Below, one piece after another: positions 1-7,705 of a DNA stretch of 50,453 bases; position 1 is the first letter of the stretch, and each line of letters starts with the position of its first letter. The notes under the pieces are model-generated. The model searched no databases. It worked only from the letters and a program-made list of their open reading frames with translations, and was not told the DNA's origin. The stretch is from Anaerolineales bacterium (lineage in GTDB: Bacteria; Chloroflexota; Anaerolineae; Anaerolineales; E44-bin32). Position numbers and translations under genes: made by a program. The DNA lies in the NCBI GenBank assembly GCA_029210945.1, contig JARGGH010000004.1:1-50453 (forward strand), written 5' to 3'.

Positions 1-381
1 GACCCGTGCATCATTTTTCTCGAGAGGGAGCGTCAGGTGGTCAGGGAATAAATAGGAACTGAAGCGCATGCACTTCTGACAGGGAGGCGGGCTCAGCGGA
101 TCATCCAGTGCCGCACCAAGAATGCACTGCTCCATACCTGCGTGACAGACAAGGTATCGAACGGGGATGCCGGCGGCGCGCAATCCCCAGGAAGCCAGCA
201 GGCTGTACGCGCCGTTGAGGCTCAGGCGGTGGATGCGCGTGGAGGCGTTGAAGAACAAGACCGGTGCGGCGTCGTCCGCCGGTGCGTCGGAAAGGAAGCG
301 CTCCAACTCCCGGATCTGGCTTTGAAGCGACCGATCCGCCCAATAATGCCTTGCACGGTTGATGACCGAGTTTAATTTCAA
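1..381 (-). CDS. Partial surface-polysaccharide biosynthesis protein, N-terminal 127 residues
   Basis: The reading frame is open from a TTG at 379-381 to the left edge, so the C-terminus lies outside the window. The start is inferred: it sits 8 nt after the stop of the upstream synthase gene, and no ATG precedes the conserved part. The readable protein has a hydrophobic strand (AAPVLFFNAST), then a cysteine-rich stretch with VCHAGMEQCILG followed by PPPCQKC, four cysteines in about 30 residues. The beginning resembles N-terminal halves of GT-B-like capsule transferases such as the one at 24112-25764, so a nonulosonate or capsule transferase is possible. That is inference only. Position directly after NeuA and NeuB genes suggests it acts on the same sugar. 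Reality of the gene is well supported; its function is not. Confidence 0.7.
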   Translation of the reverse strand, partial: MKLNSVINRARHYWADRSLQSQIRELERFLSDAPADDAAPVLFFNASTRIHRLSLNGAYSLLASWGLRAAGIPVRYLVCHAGMEQCILGAALDDPLSPPPCQKCMRFSSYLFPDHLTLPLEKNDARV

Positions 382-389
382 GACGAACG

Positions 390-1271
390 TTATCTCGTCG
401 AGGGGTAGCGGCGAAGCTTGGCGCGCGAGGCCAGTTCGCTGTCGTAAACATGCTTTACGCCGTCACCCAACGAATCTTCTGTGACACGTATATACTTCAC
501 CAGTCGGCGGAAGCCTCCCGGTTCAACCGAAGCGGATTGATCGCTGCCCCACATCGCCCGGTCCAATGTGATGTGTCGTTCGACCAGGCATGCCCCCAGC
601 CCGACGGCCACCACGGAGGGGATCAGCCCCACCTCATGACCCGAATAGCCAATGGGGGTGCCGAAATTCTGGCGGAGGGTCTCGATCATCTTCAGATTGA
701 GCTCGGAGGGTTCGCAGGGATATGCGCTCGTGGCGTGCGTGATGAGCAGGTTCTCTTCTCCGATCAACGCCACCGACTCCTCGATCTCTTCCATCGTCGA
801 CATCCCCGTGGAGAGAATGACCGGCGGGCCGGTTGCGCGGGCGTGCTCCAGCAGTTCGTGATCTGTCAATGACGCTGAGGGGATCTTGATCGCGATCGGA
901 TCGTACTGCTCAAGGAAATCCACAGAAGGCTTGTCCCAGACGGAGGCGAACCAATCGATGCCTTTTGCCTTGGTGTAGCGGTCGATCTCCGCGTATTGCT
1001 CTTCATCGAACTCGACCCTGTACCTGTAGTCAAGATAGGAGATGTATCCCCACGGCGTCTCGCGCATCTTATCCTTCTGATCGTCCGGGACACAGAGCTC
1101 GGGCGTGCGCTTCTGGAATTTAACCGCGTCTACGCCTGCATCCACCGCCGCGTCGATCAGCCCCTTTGCGGTCTCGAGATCGCCGTTGTGGTTGATGCCG
1201 ATTTCGGCGACGATATACGTCGACTTCCCTTCCCCCACTTCGCGTTGTCCGATCTGTATGGTTTTAGCCAT
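390..1271 (-). CDS. neuB: NeuB/NANS-type nonulosonic acid synthase lacking the SAF domain
   Basis: This 293-residue protein belongs to the family that condenses phosphoenolpyruvate with a mannosamine-type sugar to give sialic acid-like nonulosonates in the cytoplasm. The TIM barrel is complete: AEIGINHNGD at 22-31, KFQKR at 51-55, STGMSTMEE around 154-162, IGYSGHEVG at 207-215 and ERHITLD at 231-237, followed by GSDQSAS. The last motifs are closer, from memory, to the animal Neu5Ac-9-phosphate synthase NANS than to bacterial free-sugar NeuB, which usually reads GPDH. Family members normally have about 340-360 residues with a C-terminal SAF (antifreeze-like) domain. Here the protein stops at the linker (KLRRYPSTR), and no SAF coding follows. 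The start is ATG, with GGAGG 13 nt upstream inside the end of neuA; the two genes are 7 nt apart. Confidence 0.9.
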   Translation of the reverse strand: MAKTIQIGQREVGEGKSTYIVAEIGINHNGDLETAKGLIDAAVDAGVDAVKFQKRTPELCVPDDQKDKMRETPWGYISYLDYRYRVEFDEEQYAEIDRYTKAKGIDWFASVWDKPSVDFLEQYDPIAIKIPSASLTDHELLEHARATGPPVILSTGMSTMEEIEESVALIGEENLLITHATSAYPCEPSELNLKMIETLRQNFGTPIGYSGHEVGLIPSVVAVGLGACLVERHITLDRAMWGSDQSASVEPGGFRRLVKYIRVTEDSLGDGVKHVYDSELASRAKLRRYPSTR

Positions 1272-1278
1272 CCGGAAA

Positions 1279-2511
1279 TTAAAACCTCCGTGTTCCCAAA
1301 ATCATGTCACACAACTCTCTCACTGCGCCGTGTCCTCCGCGCTGGCTCAAACGGATGTCGGCCTGCCGTCTGGCCTCAGGGTGCGCGTCGCTAGGGACCA
1401 GCCCACATGCTACCAGAGGGAAGCAAGGGGTGTCGTTCACGTCGTTTCCCAGAAATACCGTGTGCTCCGGAGCCGCACTTTTATCAGCCATCAGCTTTTC
1501 GAGCGCACCGGTCTTGTCCTCGAGGCCCTGGACCGATTCGATCCCCAGCTTTTCGCAGCGCGCCGCCACAACGGGATCGGTTTCTGTCGAGAGCACGATA
1601 ACCTCGACCCCCGCTTCTTTAAGCCTTGCGATCCCCCATCCATCGCCGCGGTTGGCGGCGACCCACTCATGGCCGTCTTTGTCAACCCAAACGCGGTTAT
1701 CCGTGAGCACGCCGTCGAAATCGAGCACCACCAGCTCTACCTGCTCAGGGAGTGAGCGTTTCGGGGCGCCGGGAGATACATACGGAAGATCGAAGGCAGC
1801 AAGCATGCGCTCTGCGTTCTCCCAATCGCGTTCGCTATCAATATCAACCGTGTAGCGTGGGTCGATCATCACCGGCAAGATGACCTTTCCACTCATTGAT
1901 CCGCGAACGATCGTCCCTGGGCGGATCGCGTCGATATGCCCGGTCTGCCAGTATGTCGCCGGCAATTCCTGGCGGGGCATGTTGAATGGTTCGTCATGCT
2001 CATCCCCCAGAAGTGGAATGAGTTGTCCGCTGCCGTCAATGCGCCACATCTTATAAGGGTTCTGGCCGGAAGGTACGACGCCCCGCACCGAATGTGCATG
2101 CTCGTTTGCCTTCAACAGGTCCACTGCGCGGTCAACAAGGTCAGGCGGGCGGACGGGTGAGGTCGGGCGCAGCTGCACGACGATCTCCGGCTCATAGCCT
2201 TCATTTTCTTTCAGCCATTTCAGGGCATGCTGAAAGACGGGCAGGTCCTGCGTGTCATCCGCAGCGAGATGAGACGGTCGCAGAAACGGCACCTGCGCGC
2301 CGTGCTCCCGTGCCAGGTCGGCAATTTCAGGATCGTCGGTGGAGACAATCGTCCTAGTCACACTGCCCGACTGGAACCCTGCGGCAATGCTGTAGGCAAT
2401 CAAAGGAAAGCCCGCCAGGTCACGGATGTTCTTGCGGGGGATGCTCTTCGAGCCGCCCCGAGCGGGGATGATCGCGAGAATATTCTCTATCTCTTGATTT
2501 GACTTAGCCAT
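1279..2511 (-). CDS. neuA: Bifunctional CMP-nonulosonate cytidylyltransferase fused to HAD phosphatase
   Basis: This 410-residue protein joins two enzymes. Residues about 9-240 form the acylneuraminate cytidylyltransferase, with the nucleotide-binding signature IIPARGGSKSIPRKN at 14-28, QLRPTSPVR at 113-121 and DIDSERDW at 223-230. It makes CMP-activated nonulosonate from CTP. Residues about 258-405 form a KdsC-like HAD phosphatase with motif I DFDGVLTDN at 264-272 and the metal-binding loop GNDVND at 355-360. Aspartates at both key positions are present, so the phosphatase looks active. The same fusion order is known in animal CMAS, and stand-alone HAD partners are known in Bacteroides KDN synthesis. 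With the NANS-like synthase directly downstream, the HAD half could remove the 9-phosphate before CMP transfer (inference). It lies 71 nt after the sulfotransferase gene. Confidence 0.93.
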   Translation of the reverse strand: MAKSNQEIENILAIIPARGGSKSIPRKNIRDLAGFPLIAYSIAAGFQSGSVTRTIVSTDDPEIADLAREHGAQVPFLRPSHLAADDTQDLPVFQHALKWLKENEGYEPEIVVQLRPTSPVRPPDLVDRAVDLLKANEHAHSVRGVVPSGQNPYKMWRIDGSGQLIPLLGDEHDEPFNMPRQELPATYWQTGHIDAIRPGTIVRGSMSGKVILPVMIDPRYTVDIDSERDWENAERMLAAFDLPYVSPGAPKRSLPEQVELVVLDFDGVLTDNRVWVDKDGHEWVAANRGDGWGIARLKEAGVEVIVLSTETDPVVAARCEKLGIESVQGLEDKTGALEKLMADKSAAPEHTVFLGNDVNDTPCFPLVACGLVPSDAHPEARRQADIRLSQRGGHGAVRELCDMILGTRRF

Positions 2512-2582
2512 AAAGGTATGAAATCCTCAGCGACCTCAGCAGCCCGCACTCGTCCCTGAATAGCGCAAGGCCCGTCAGCCGA

Positions 2583-3587
2583 TCAGCCTTGGAGCCTCCA
2601 TTTTATCCGTTTCGCCTGGCTCACAAAGTAACCGGGGTAGCTTGGAGCTGTATCGAGAGAATAACCGAGTTCTTGCATCTCCGGTCTAAGCAGCGATTCC
2701 AAAGTCCGTATTTCATCACGATTAAGGTATTCAAGATACCTGCCTGCAGGCTTCGCGCTTATGCTTCGGAACTGGTCCCCAAACATGGAGTTGCCCATCC
2801 AAACCCTACCGGCGCGCGTCGGACGTCTCAAAATGGGATCATCATCGATACCAAGGCACAGGATAATCTCATTAATTGCTTTTTCGGGTTCTTCTACCAG
2901 ATCCTCATAGCGAATCAGCAAATAACGCGCTGATCCGAAGCGCTCGACATTATTCTGTCCATAGCGAAGAGATCTCCACCACGAGTATGAAAAGTGCTCC
3001 GGCTGCCAGTCGGTTTGCTTCCTCTTGTAGGAGGCATAATTATCGCGGGGATCGCGCACGATGTGCAGGCATTTTGAATTTGGCCAATATCTGAAGATGT
3101 CCTCAGCATACTGTTCGTTATACGGTGTCTTCTCAACCCAGTATTTCGTTTGATCGCTCACCTGTCCGGTTGCGGACCCGTAGCTAAACATCGCCGCAGG
3201 GAGAGCTATCTCAGAGCCACCTTCGCGTTGCCGGATCGATTCCCTAAAGAGATCCCGAACCCGGTCGGAATCGATCGAAGAATAATCTCGATCCGCAAAT
3301 CCTTCCTGGTGCCCTGGAGGGTCATCCCGATTCCATTCGAAGATATGCAGAAGATACTCCCTCACGATTTCCTCGATGTTCTTTTCTGGATGCGCTCCAC
3401 ACGCAGGCCGGAAACGACGAAAGAAATGGCTCTCCTCGGGATACACAATCAATTCAGGATGGGAATCCAGCATCGTCATCAACAGGCTTGTCCCTGATTT
3501 TGGATGCCCACAGATGAATACGCCCGAGGTCCAGAAGCGATCATCGAATAAGTCCACATGCCCTTGGTTGATCCGTGAAGCCGTCAT
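2583..3587 (-). CDS. PAPS-dependent sulfotransferase
   Basis: This 334-residue protein carries both PAPS-binding elements of the carbohydrate sulfotransferase fold. The 5'-phosphosulfate loop is GHPKSGTSLL at 27-36, and the 3'-phosphate site is IVRDPRDNYASY at 176-187. The C-terminal part (RYEDLVEEP, GNSMFGDQF) also fits the family. It should transfer sulfate from PAPS to a hydroxyl of a sugar or lipid-linked glycan on the cytoplasmic side. I chose the ATG at 3585-3587, 10 nt after the stop of the upstream SDR gene. An upstream in-frame start at 3620 would overlap that gene by 23 nt. The acceptor is unknown. Its place between SDR and neuA suggests the nonulosonate or its glycan. No PAPS-synthesis genes are in the window. 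Confidence 0.85.
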   Translation of the reverse strand: MTASRINQGHVDLFDDRFWTSGVFICGHPKSGTSLLMTMLDSHPELIVYPEESHFFRRFRPACGAHPEKNIEEIVREYLLHIFEWNRDDPPGHQEGFADRDYSSIDSDRVRDLFRESIRQREGGSEIALPAAMFSYGSATGQVSDQTKYWVEKTPYNEQYAEDIFRYWPNSKCLHIVRDPRDNYASYKRKQTDWQPEHFSYSWWRSLRYGQNNVERFGSARYLLIRYEDLVEEPEKAINEIILCLGIDDDPILRRPTRAGRVWMGNSMFGDQFRSISAKPAGRYLEYLNRDEIRTLESLLRPEMQELGYSLDTAPSYPGYFVSQAKRIKWRLQG

Positions 3588-3597
3588 GCTGCTATGC

Positions 3598-4419
3598 TCA
3601 CCAGGCCGTCCAGCCACCATCCACGACCAGATTCGCTCCGGTCATGTAAGATGACGCATCCGACGCGAGGAAGAGCAGTGCCCCGTTCATCTCGTCTCCC
3701 CTCGCCATCCGGCCCATCACCGTCCTGGCCGAGTAGGCCTCCACGAATTGCGGATCGTGATCATGGAAAACGCCGCCAGGTGTCAATGCGTTCACGCGTA
3801 TGTCCGTGCCCGCGTAATACGTCGCCAGATAACGGGTAAAACCCAGCACGCCAGCCTTGGTTGTCGAGTAATAGACAGGCTTAAATCTGTCGGGCTCTCC
3901 GGGGCGTTGGTAAATGCGCTGATCGGGCCCAACCAGACCGTATGTGGAGCAAATGTTGATAATCGAGCCTTTCCTGTTTTGAGCCATCAATCTTGCCACC
4001 GCCTGCGTGACCAGAAACATGCCGGTAAGATTCACATCCAGGGCTTGTTTCCAGGCCTCTAACGAGTATTGCTCGAAGCTGTTGCTCTGTTCTTCCGCAT
4101 GCTCGGGATCAAATTTCGGGTCCATAGCCGCGCTGTTGACGAGGATGTCAATGCCCTCGTATTCGCTCTCCGCAAAATCAACCAGTTGGGAACAAGAAGA
4201 AGGGTCGGTCACGTCGAGGCGAAAGAACGAAGCCGTACGGCCATCGTCCTTCAATGCATCGGCCACTTTTTTGCCGGCCTCTATATTGACGTCCGCAATC
4301 ACTACGCGTGCTCCAGCCGAGGCCAAGGCGTCACAGAACGCCTCCCCAAGCAGGCCTGCGCCGCCCGTGACGATCGCGACTCTACCTTGCAGGCGAAACT
4401 GGTCGAGTACATCAATCAT
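3598..4419 (-). CDS. SDR family oxidoreductase, nonulosonate-cluster type
   Basis: This is a classical short-chain dehydrogenase of 273 residues. It has the cofactor-binding turn TGGAGLLG at 18-25, an acidic residue after strand 2 (VIADV), which favours NAD(H), the NSAA motif at 95-98, catalytic Ser158 (INICS) and Y184-STT-K188. The C-terminus GANLVVDGGWTAW is typical of the family. Genes of this kind sit beside neuA/neuB in many glycan loci; PtmA of the Campylobacter legionaminate locus is one example, and I suspect but cannot prove a similar role in making or oxidising the sugar precursor. It is the first gene of the leftmost minus-strand unit, ATG at 4417-4419, facing away from the plus-strand gene at 4669. 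Confidence 0.88.
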   Translation of the reverse strand: MIDVLDQFRLQGRVAIVTGGAGLLGEAFCDALASAGARVVIADVNIEAGKKVADALKDDGRTASFFRLDVTDPSSCSQLVDFAESEYEGIDILVNSAAMDPKFDPEHAEEQSNSFEQYSLEAWKQALDVNLTGMFLVTQAVARLMAQNRKGSIINICSTYGLVGPDQRIYQRPGEPDRFKPVYYSTTKAGVLGFTRYLATYYAGTDIRVNALTPGGVFHDHDPQFVEAYSARTVMGRMARGDEMNGALLFLASDASSYMTGANLVVDGGWTAW

Positions 4420-4641
4420 CTCAATAATCTCTCATTTGCTGGCGCATCACACCGTCCTCAGCCAATCAATTCAAATGGGGAGTGAGTGTGGTCGGTCTAT
4501 CACTCTTCATTCCTCGAAAAAAGCAGAACGAGTATATCATTGATGTTCAACCAGCAGTCAATTGCTATCAACTACAAAAGCTTCCCTGGTCCGGTATAAT
4601 CGCCTTCCGTCAAGAAGTTATTTTGCACATTCTCTGAGTGA

Positions 4642-4660
4642 GATTGCCTGGAAGGCAATC
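4642..4660 (+). promoter_or_regulatory. Leader hairpin just before the SD of the 4669 gene
   Basis: GATTGCC at 4642-4648 and GGCAATC at 4654-4660 are perfect inverted repeats of 7 bp with a 5-nt loop. The stem ends immediately before the likely Shine-Dalgarno AGGGA at 4661-4665, and the ATG starts at 4669. It could influence ribosome access or stabilise the transcript. No run of T follows, so it is not a typical terminator. The remainder of the 249-nt divergent gap (4420-4668) holds a TATAAT at about 4594-4599 without a convincing -35 box; I see no small gene there. Confidence 0.4.
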
Positions 4661-4668
4661 AGGGATCT

Positions 4669-6222
4669 ATGCGAAAGCCAGGATTAATCAGTTATCTAAT
4701 TGCAATCATCGCTCTAGGCGCGGGCGTCCTCATACTACTTGCCACCCCCTGGGGTCCAGGACTGCGCGAGGACTCATTCAGCTATATCACCGCCGCGCAG
4801 AGTTACGCACAGGGAACAGGCCTGGGGCGTTGGGCGGCAGATGGAACTTTCCGGCCGCTTACGCATTTCCCACCATTATTACCCTTATTGTTCGCGGGGA
4901 TAAAACAGTTAGGTTTTGACCTCGTTGGCTCATTCCGTGTGCTCAATGGAGTGCTTTTCAGTTCTATCGTCATTCTCACAGCTCTGTCGATTTACGTCAC
5001 TTCAAGATCGGAATGGGGCGCGCTTGCAGGTGCTCTTTTAACCGCCTCATCTGGAGTCCTGATTGAGAATTTCACCTGGGCTCACAGCGAACCGCTCTAT
5101 TTGACATTATCCATTGCGGGCTTGATCCTCCTCTCAATCTATATGTCTAGCAAGAAAAACAACTGGTACTTTGCTGGATCAATAGTAGCTGTAGCCCTGG
5201 CTTTTCTAACGCGCTTCGCAGGCATCGCATTGATCGTCTCGTCAGGGTTGATCCTCGCAGTTATGCCTTGGACCACCTTGAAAAGGCGCTTGGGCATTAC
5301 CTCGGTATTTTCGGCTTCGAGCGCCCTTCCAACGGCTGCATTTATGGTTAGAAACAGAATGCTCTACGGCACTGCCTCGGACCGACCAACGCCGCTATGG
5401 CACCCCCCCGAACTTGAGAAATGGATGGAGGGCGCGCGCACGATCCTTTCCTGGTTTCTGCCGCACCGTCTATTAAATCTCTTCTCCGATAGCCTGATCT
5501 TGATCCTCGGAGCAACCGCCCTCACGGCGATTTTCGCCCTGGCATCCCTTACCTCAATCCGATACTATCGCCGACTTAAACGTGAGGAGCTGTTTCGCAC
5601 GTCGCTCTGGTATTTGCTCTTTACGAATGCGGTCGGCTACCTTGGGCTTGTGCTCCTCACCGTGCTGTTTCTAGATCGCCTCACGCCGCTAAACGACCGC
5701 ATTATGGTCCCGTTCTACCTATTTCTGCTACCCTTGCTCACGACATCCGTGATCATCCTTTGCAAAGGTCTGGCACGCTTGCGGTTACCTGTGACCGTTC
5801 TCACGGTTGGATTCATTCTGCTCCACGGCTATCGAGGTATCCAGACCATCGAGGATTTGAGAGAAAGAGGACTTGGTTTATCCACGCCAGGATGGCACAC
5901 CTCCGAAGCGATTGCATATCTGCGTTCGCTACCGCAGGTCCCCATCTACACCAACGATATCCCCGCAGTCTATTTTCACGCCGATCGCATGGCTCATTTC
6001 ATACCTGTGCGTGTCAATCCGGCTGAGGGGAGCCTTCGCGAGGATTACCAGAATGAACTTGAGGAAATGCGCGAGAGACTGTCGGGGGAGAATGGGATTC
6101 TGATCCTGTTTGGAGAGAGCCCACGCGCACGCCTTCATTCTGCGGAGCTCGAAGACGTAACTAGATCCTTGTACCTTGTTTGGGAATTCGAAGACGCGCT
6201 TGTTTACAGACCAAAAAAATAA
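4669..6222 (+). CDS. Polytopic GT-C-like glycosyltransferase membrane protein
   Basis: The 517-residue protein starts with a membrane segment (residues about 8-25) and then has an acidic first outer loop, LREDSFSYITAA at 32-43, as in ArnT/PMT-type GT-C enzymes where Asp/Glu in this loop is catalytic. FRPLTHFPPLLPLLF and WAHSEPLYL follow, then about ten hydrophobic segments and a soluble C-terminal domain of about 120 residues (YTNDIPAVYFHADR, ILILFGES). Such proteins move a sugar from a polyprenyl-phosphate carrier onto a glycan or protein outside the membrane; donor and acceptor are unknown. It is one of only two plus-strand genes of note and is a clear relative of the minus-strand protein at 7706-9331. 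The ATG follows AGGGA by 3 nt. It ends 28 nt from the convergent gene at 6251. Confidence 0.8.
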   Translation: MRKPGLISYLIAIIALGAGVLILLATPWGPGLREDSFSYITAAQSYAQGTGLGRWAADGTFRPLTHFPPLLPLLFAGIKQLGFDLVGSFRVLNGVLFSSIVILTALSIYVTSRSEWGALAGALLTASSGVLIENFTWAHSEPLYLTLSIAGLILLSIYMSSKKNNWYFAGSIVAVALAFLTRFAGIALIVSSGLILAVMPWTTLKRRLGITSVFSASSALPTAAFMVRNRMLYGTASDRPTPLWHPPELEKWMEGARTILSWFLPHRLLNLFSDSLILILGATALTAIFALASLTSIRYYRRLKREELFRTSLWYLLFTNAVGYLGLVLLTVLFLDRLTPLNDRIMVPFYLFLLPLLTTSVIILCKGLARLRLPVTVLTVGFILLHGYRGIQTIEDLRERGLGLSTPGWHTSEAIAYLRSLPQVPIYTNDIPAVYFHADRMAHFIPVRVNPAEGSLREDYQNELEEMRERLSGENGILILFGESPRARLHSAELEDVTRSLYLVWEFEDALVYRPKK

Positions 6223-6250
6223 ATTTGTGGGGAGGATCGAATCCACTACC

Positions 6251-7672
6251 TTACCCATGCACGGGTAGGCCACTGACAGGGCGCCTCCTCACAGCAATTA
6301 CCTCAAGCAAAGCAAGGCTGAACATCCAAGCTGCAAGCCTAAATTGCACCGCGATTTGTGAAGAATGCCGTTCTAATTCAATAGCATCGCCATGAAACAC
6401 GACGAGCATCAGAGGATAAATCACAAGCACCAAGATCCAGGGCACTAACCACCAATCCAGAAAGACTGAGTTCTTTATCGACCAGCCTGCGAGCAGCATC
6501 ATCGGGGTCAGCAGGAAGAGAAGAGTTACGACGGCTGATTCGGGGCTCATGACCCGTGAAATGATTGAAAGCCATGCGGGTGTGGGATGTACAATATCCC
6601 GGTATTCGGATGAATCGGGACTGACCATGTGCTTGAATTCACTAAAAGGCGCTGCTGCTGTGTTGAGAGGTGCTGCCAGCAAATACGATAGATACACCGA
6701 CCTTCCTTCGCTTCGCAACCACAGGAACGCAGGCTCCGCCTCCGGCCGCTCCAGATAATCCATAAATTCTTCTCTTCCCAGCTCCCTAATGACCTTAACC
6801 TTTTCACTACCCAGAGGCAGCCCAGCTTCCATGAAAAAACCCACGGCATGATCGCTCTCCAGTAACCTGGCATAGAGGACATTTCGAAAAGGTCCGAACC
6901 ATCGATACCCTCGCGAAGCCGAGAAAGTTTGTGTCGAAAAAATGATCAGCATTAGGAAAGCCATGCAGAGCCGCATGAATTGTGTAATTTTGTCTGGAGA
7001 TCGCCGGTAGATCGTCCAGACGATCAGGATCAATGCCGCGATGAGTACAAAAAAAACATTCAGGTCGCGGGTAAAGGAGTAAAGCCCTGTCACGAGTAAG
7101 AAGCTTGCACTAAGAAGAAACCTCGAAGCCAAGGGCCAATCCTCAAATGCTCCCCATGAGGATAGGTACCAGATCAAGCATGCAAGAAACAGAGCCATGA
7201 AAGAATAGGAGAGCGATTCGGACAGAAGCATGCGATCCCATTGGCTGACATCCAGGCTTGCTGCGAAGAAAAGCACAATCAGGTAAGCCAGTGGCCTGAT
7301 CCACCTTGCTCGCAAAGCTGAAGCCAGCGCAGATCCCAGGGCGACCCAGCTGATCGTCGATAGGAACAATTGGAAATAGGTAAAGCGAACGAAAGCGAAC
7401 TCAGGGATTGTGTAGACCTCATCAATTAATCCGAACAATTTATAGAAAAGTGGAATTGTGATTGGTCTTGAGCTTGCCCAGAAGGATTTAGAAAGTATGG
7501 GATTATCGGCTGCTAAAGTATAAGAAGTCGTATCGAAGAAAATTCGTGGCTGGTCGAGTTGAAAGATTCGCCATTTTATTAACAAGAAAATCGCGCTCAC
7601 GATCAGATAGAAAGACCACGCGAGGAGGTTAGGGAGTCTTGATTGGCGAATTTGCTTGTGTTTTGGCCGCAT
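6251..7672 (-). CDS. Polytopic membrane protein, possible GT-C-type transferase
   Basis: This 473-residue protein has about ten to eleven membrane segments, beginning at residues 16-33. The first loop reads FFDTTSYTLAADN (46-58) and could supply the acidic residue of a GT-C enzyme. QWDRMLLSESLSYSF and SFTRDLNVFFVL recall the second and third loops of the same group. Unlike its neighbours it has no sizeable soluble C-terminal domain, ending in a basic tail after the last helix. I cannot name a family with certainty. It lies 33 nt downstream of the related gene at 7706-9331 and is likely cotranscribed with it. Base composition here is visibly AT-richer than in the outer parts of the locus, which suggests separate origin. 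Confidence 0.7.
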   Translation of the reverse strand: MRPKHKQIRQSRLPNLLAWSFYLIVSAIFLLIKWRIFQLDQPRIFFDTTSYTLAADNPILSKSFWASSRPITIPLFYKLFGLIDEVYTIPEFAFVRFTYFQLFLSTISWVALGSALASALRARWIRPLAYLIVLFFAASLDVSQWDRMLLSESLSYSFMALFLACLIWYLSSWGAFEDWPLASRFLLSASFLLVTGLYSFTRDLNVFFVLIAALILIVWTIYRRSPDKITQFMRLCMAFLMLIIFSTQTFSASRGYRWFGPFRNVLYARLLESDHAVGFFMEAGLPLGSEKVKVIRELGREEFMDYLERPEAEPAFLWLRSEGRSVYLSYLLAAPLNTAAAPFSEFKHMVSPDSSEYRDIVHPTPAWLSIISRVMSPESAVVTLLFLLTPMMLLAGWSIKNSVFLDWWLVPWILVLVIYPLMLVVFHGDAIELERHSSQIAVQFRLAAWMFSLALLEVIAVRRRPVSGLPVHG

Positions 7673-7705
7673 TTTGTATGTTAACAGCTAGTCAATGGTC
7701 GTGGC

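Noticed and set aside
142..375. Small plus-strand gene at the left edge
   Set aside because: The minus-strand frame over the same bases reads as a plausible structured protein open to the edge, whereas the plus-strand product has no recognisable feature.
390..400. Frameshift or truncation as the cause of the missing SAF domain in the first NeuB
   Set aside because: The next gene starts within 9 nt in another frame and shows no SAF-like motif, so the domain is absent rather than split off.
6225..6275. tRNA or tmRNA 3' end suggested by GGATCGAATCC near 6235-6245
   Set aside because: No acceptor stem, anticodon arm or matching 5' half is present, and the T-stem does not pair properly. The TACCC/GGGTA repeat there is only a short imperfect stem inside the convergent gene ends.
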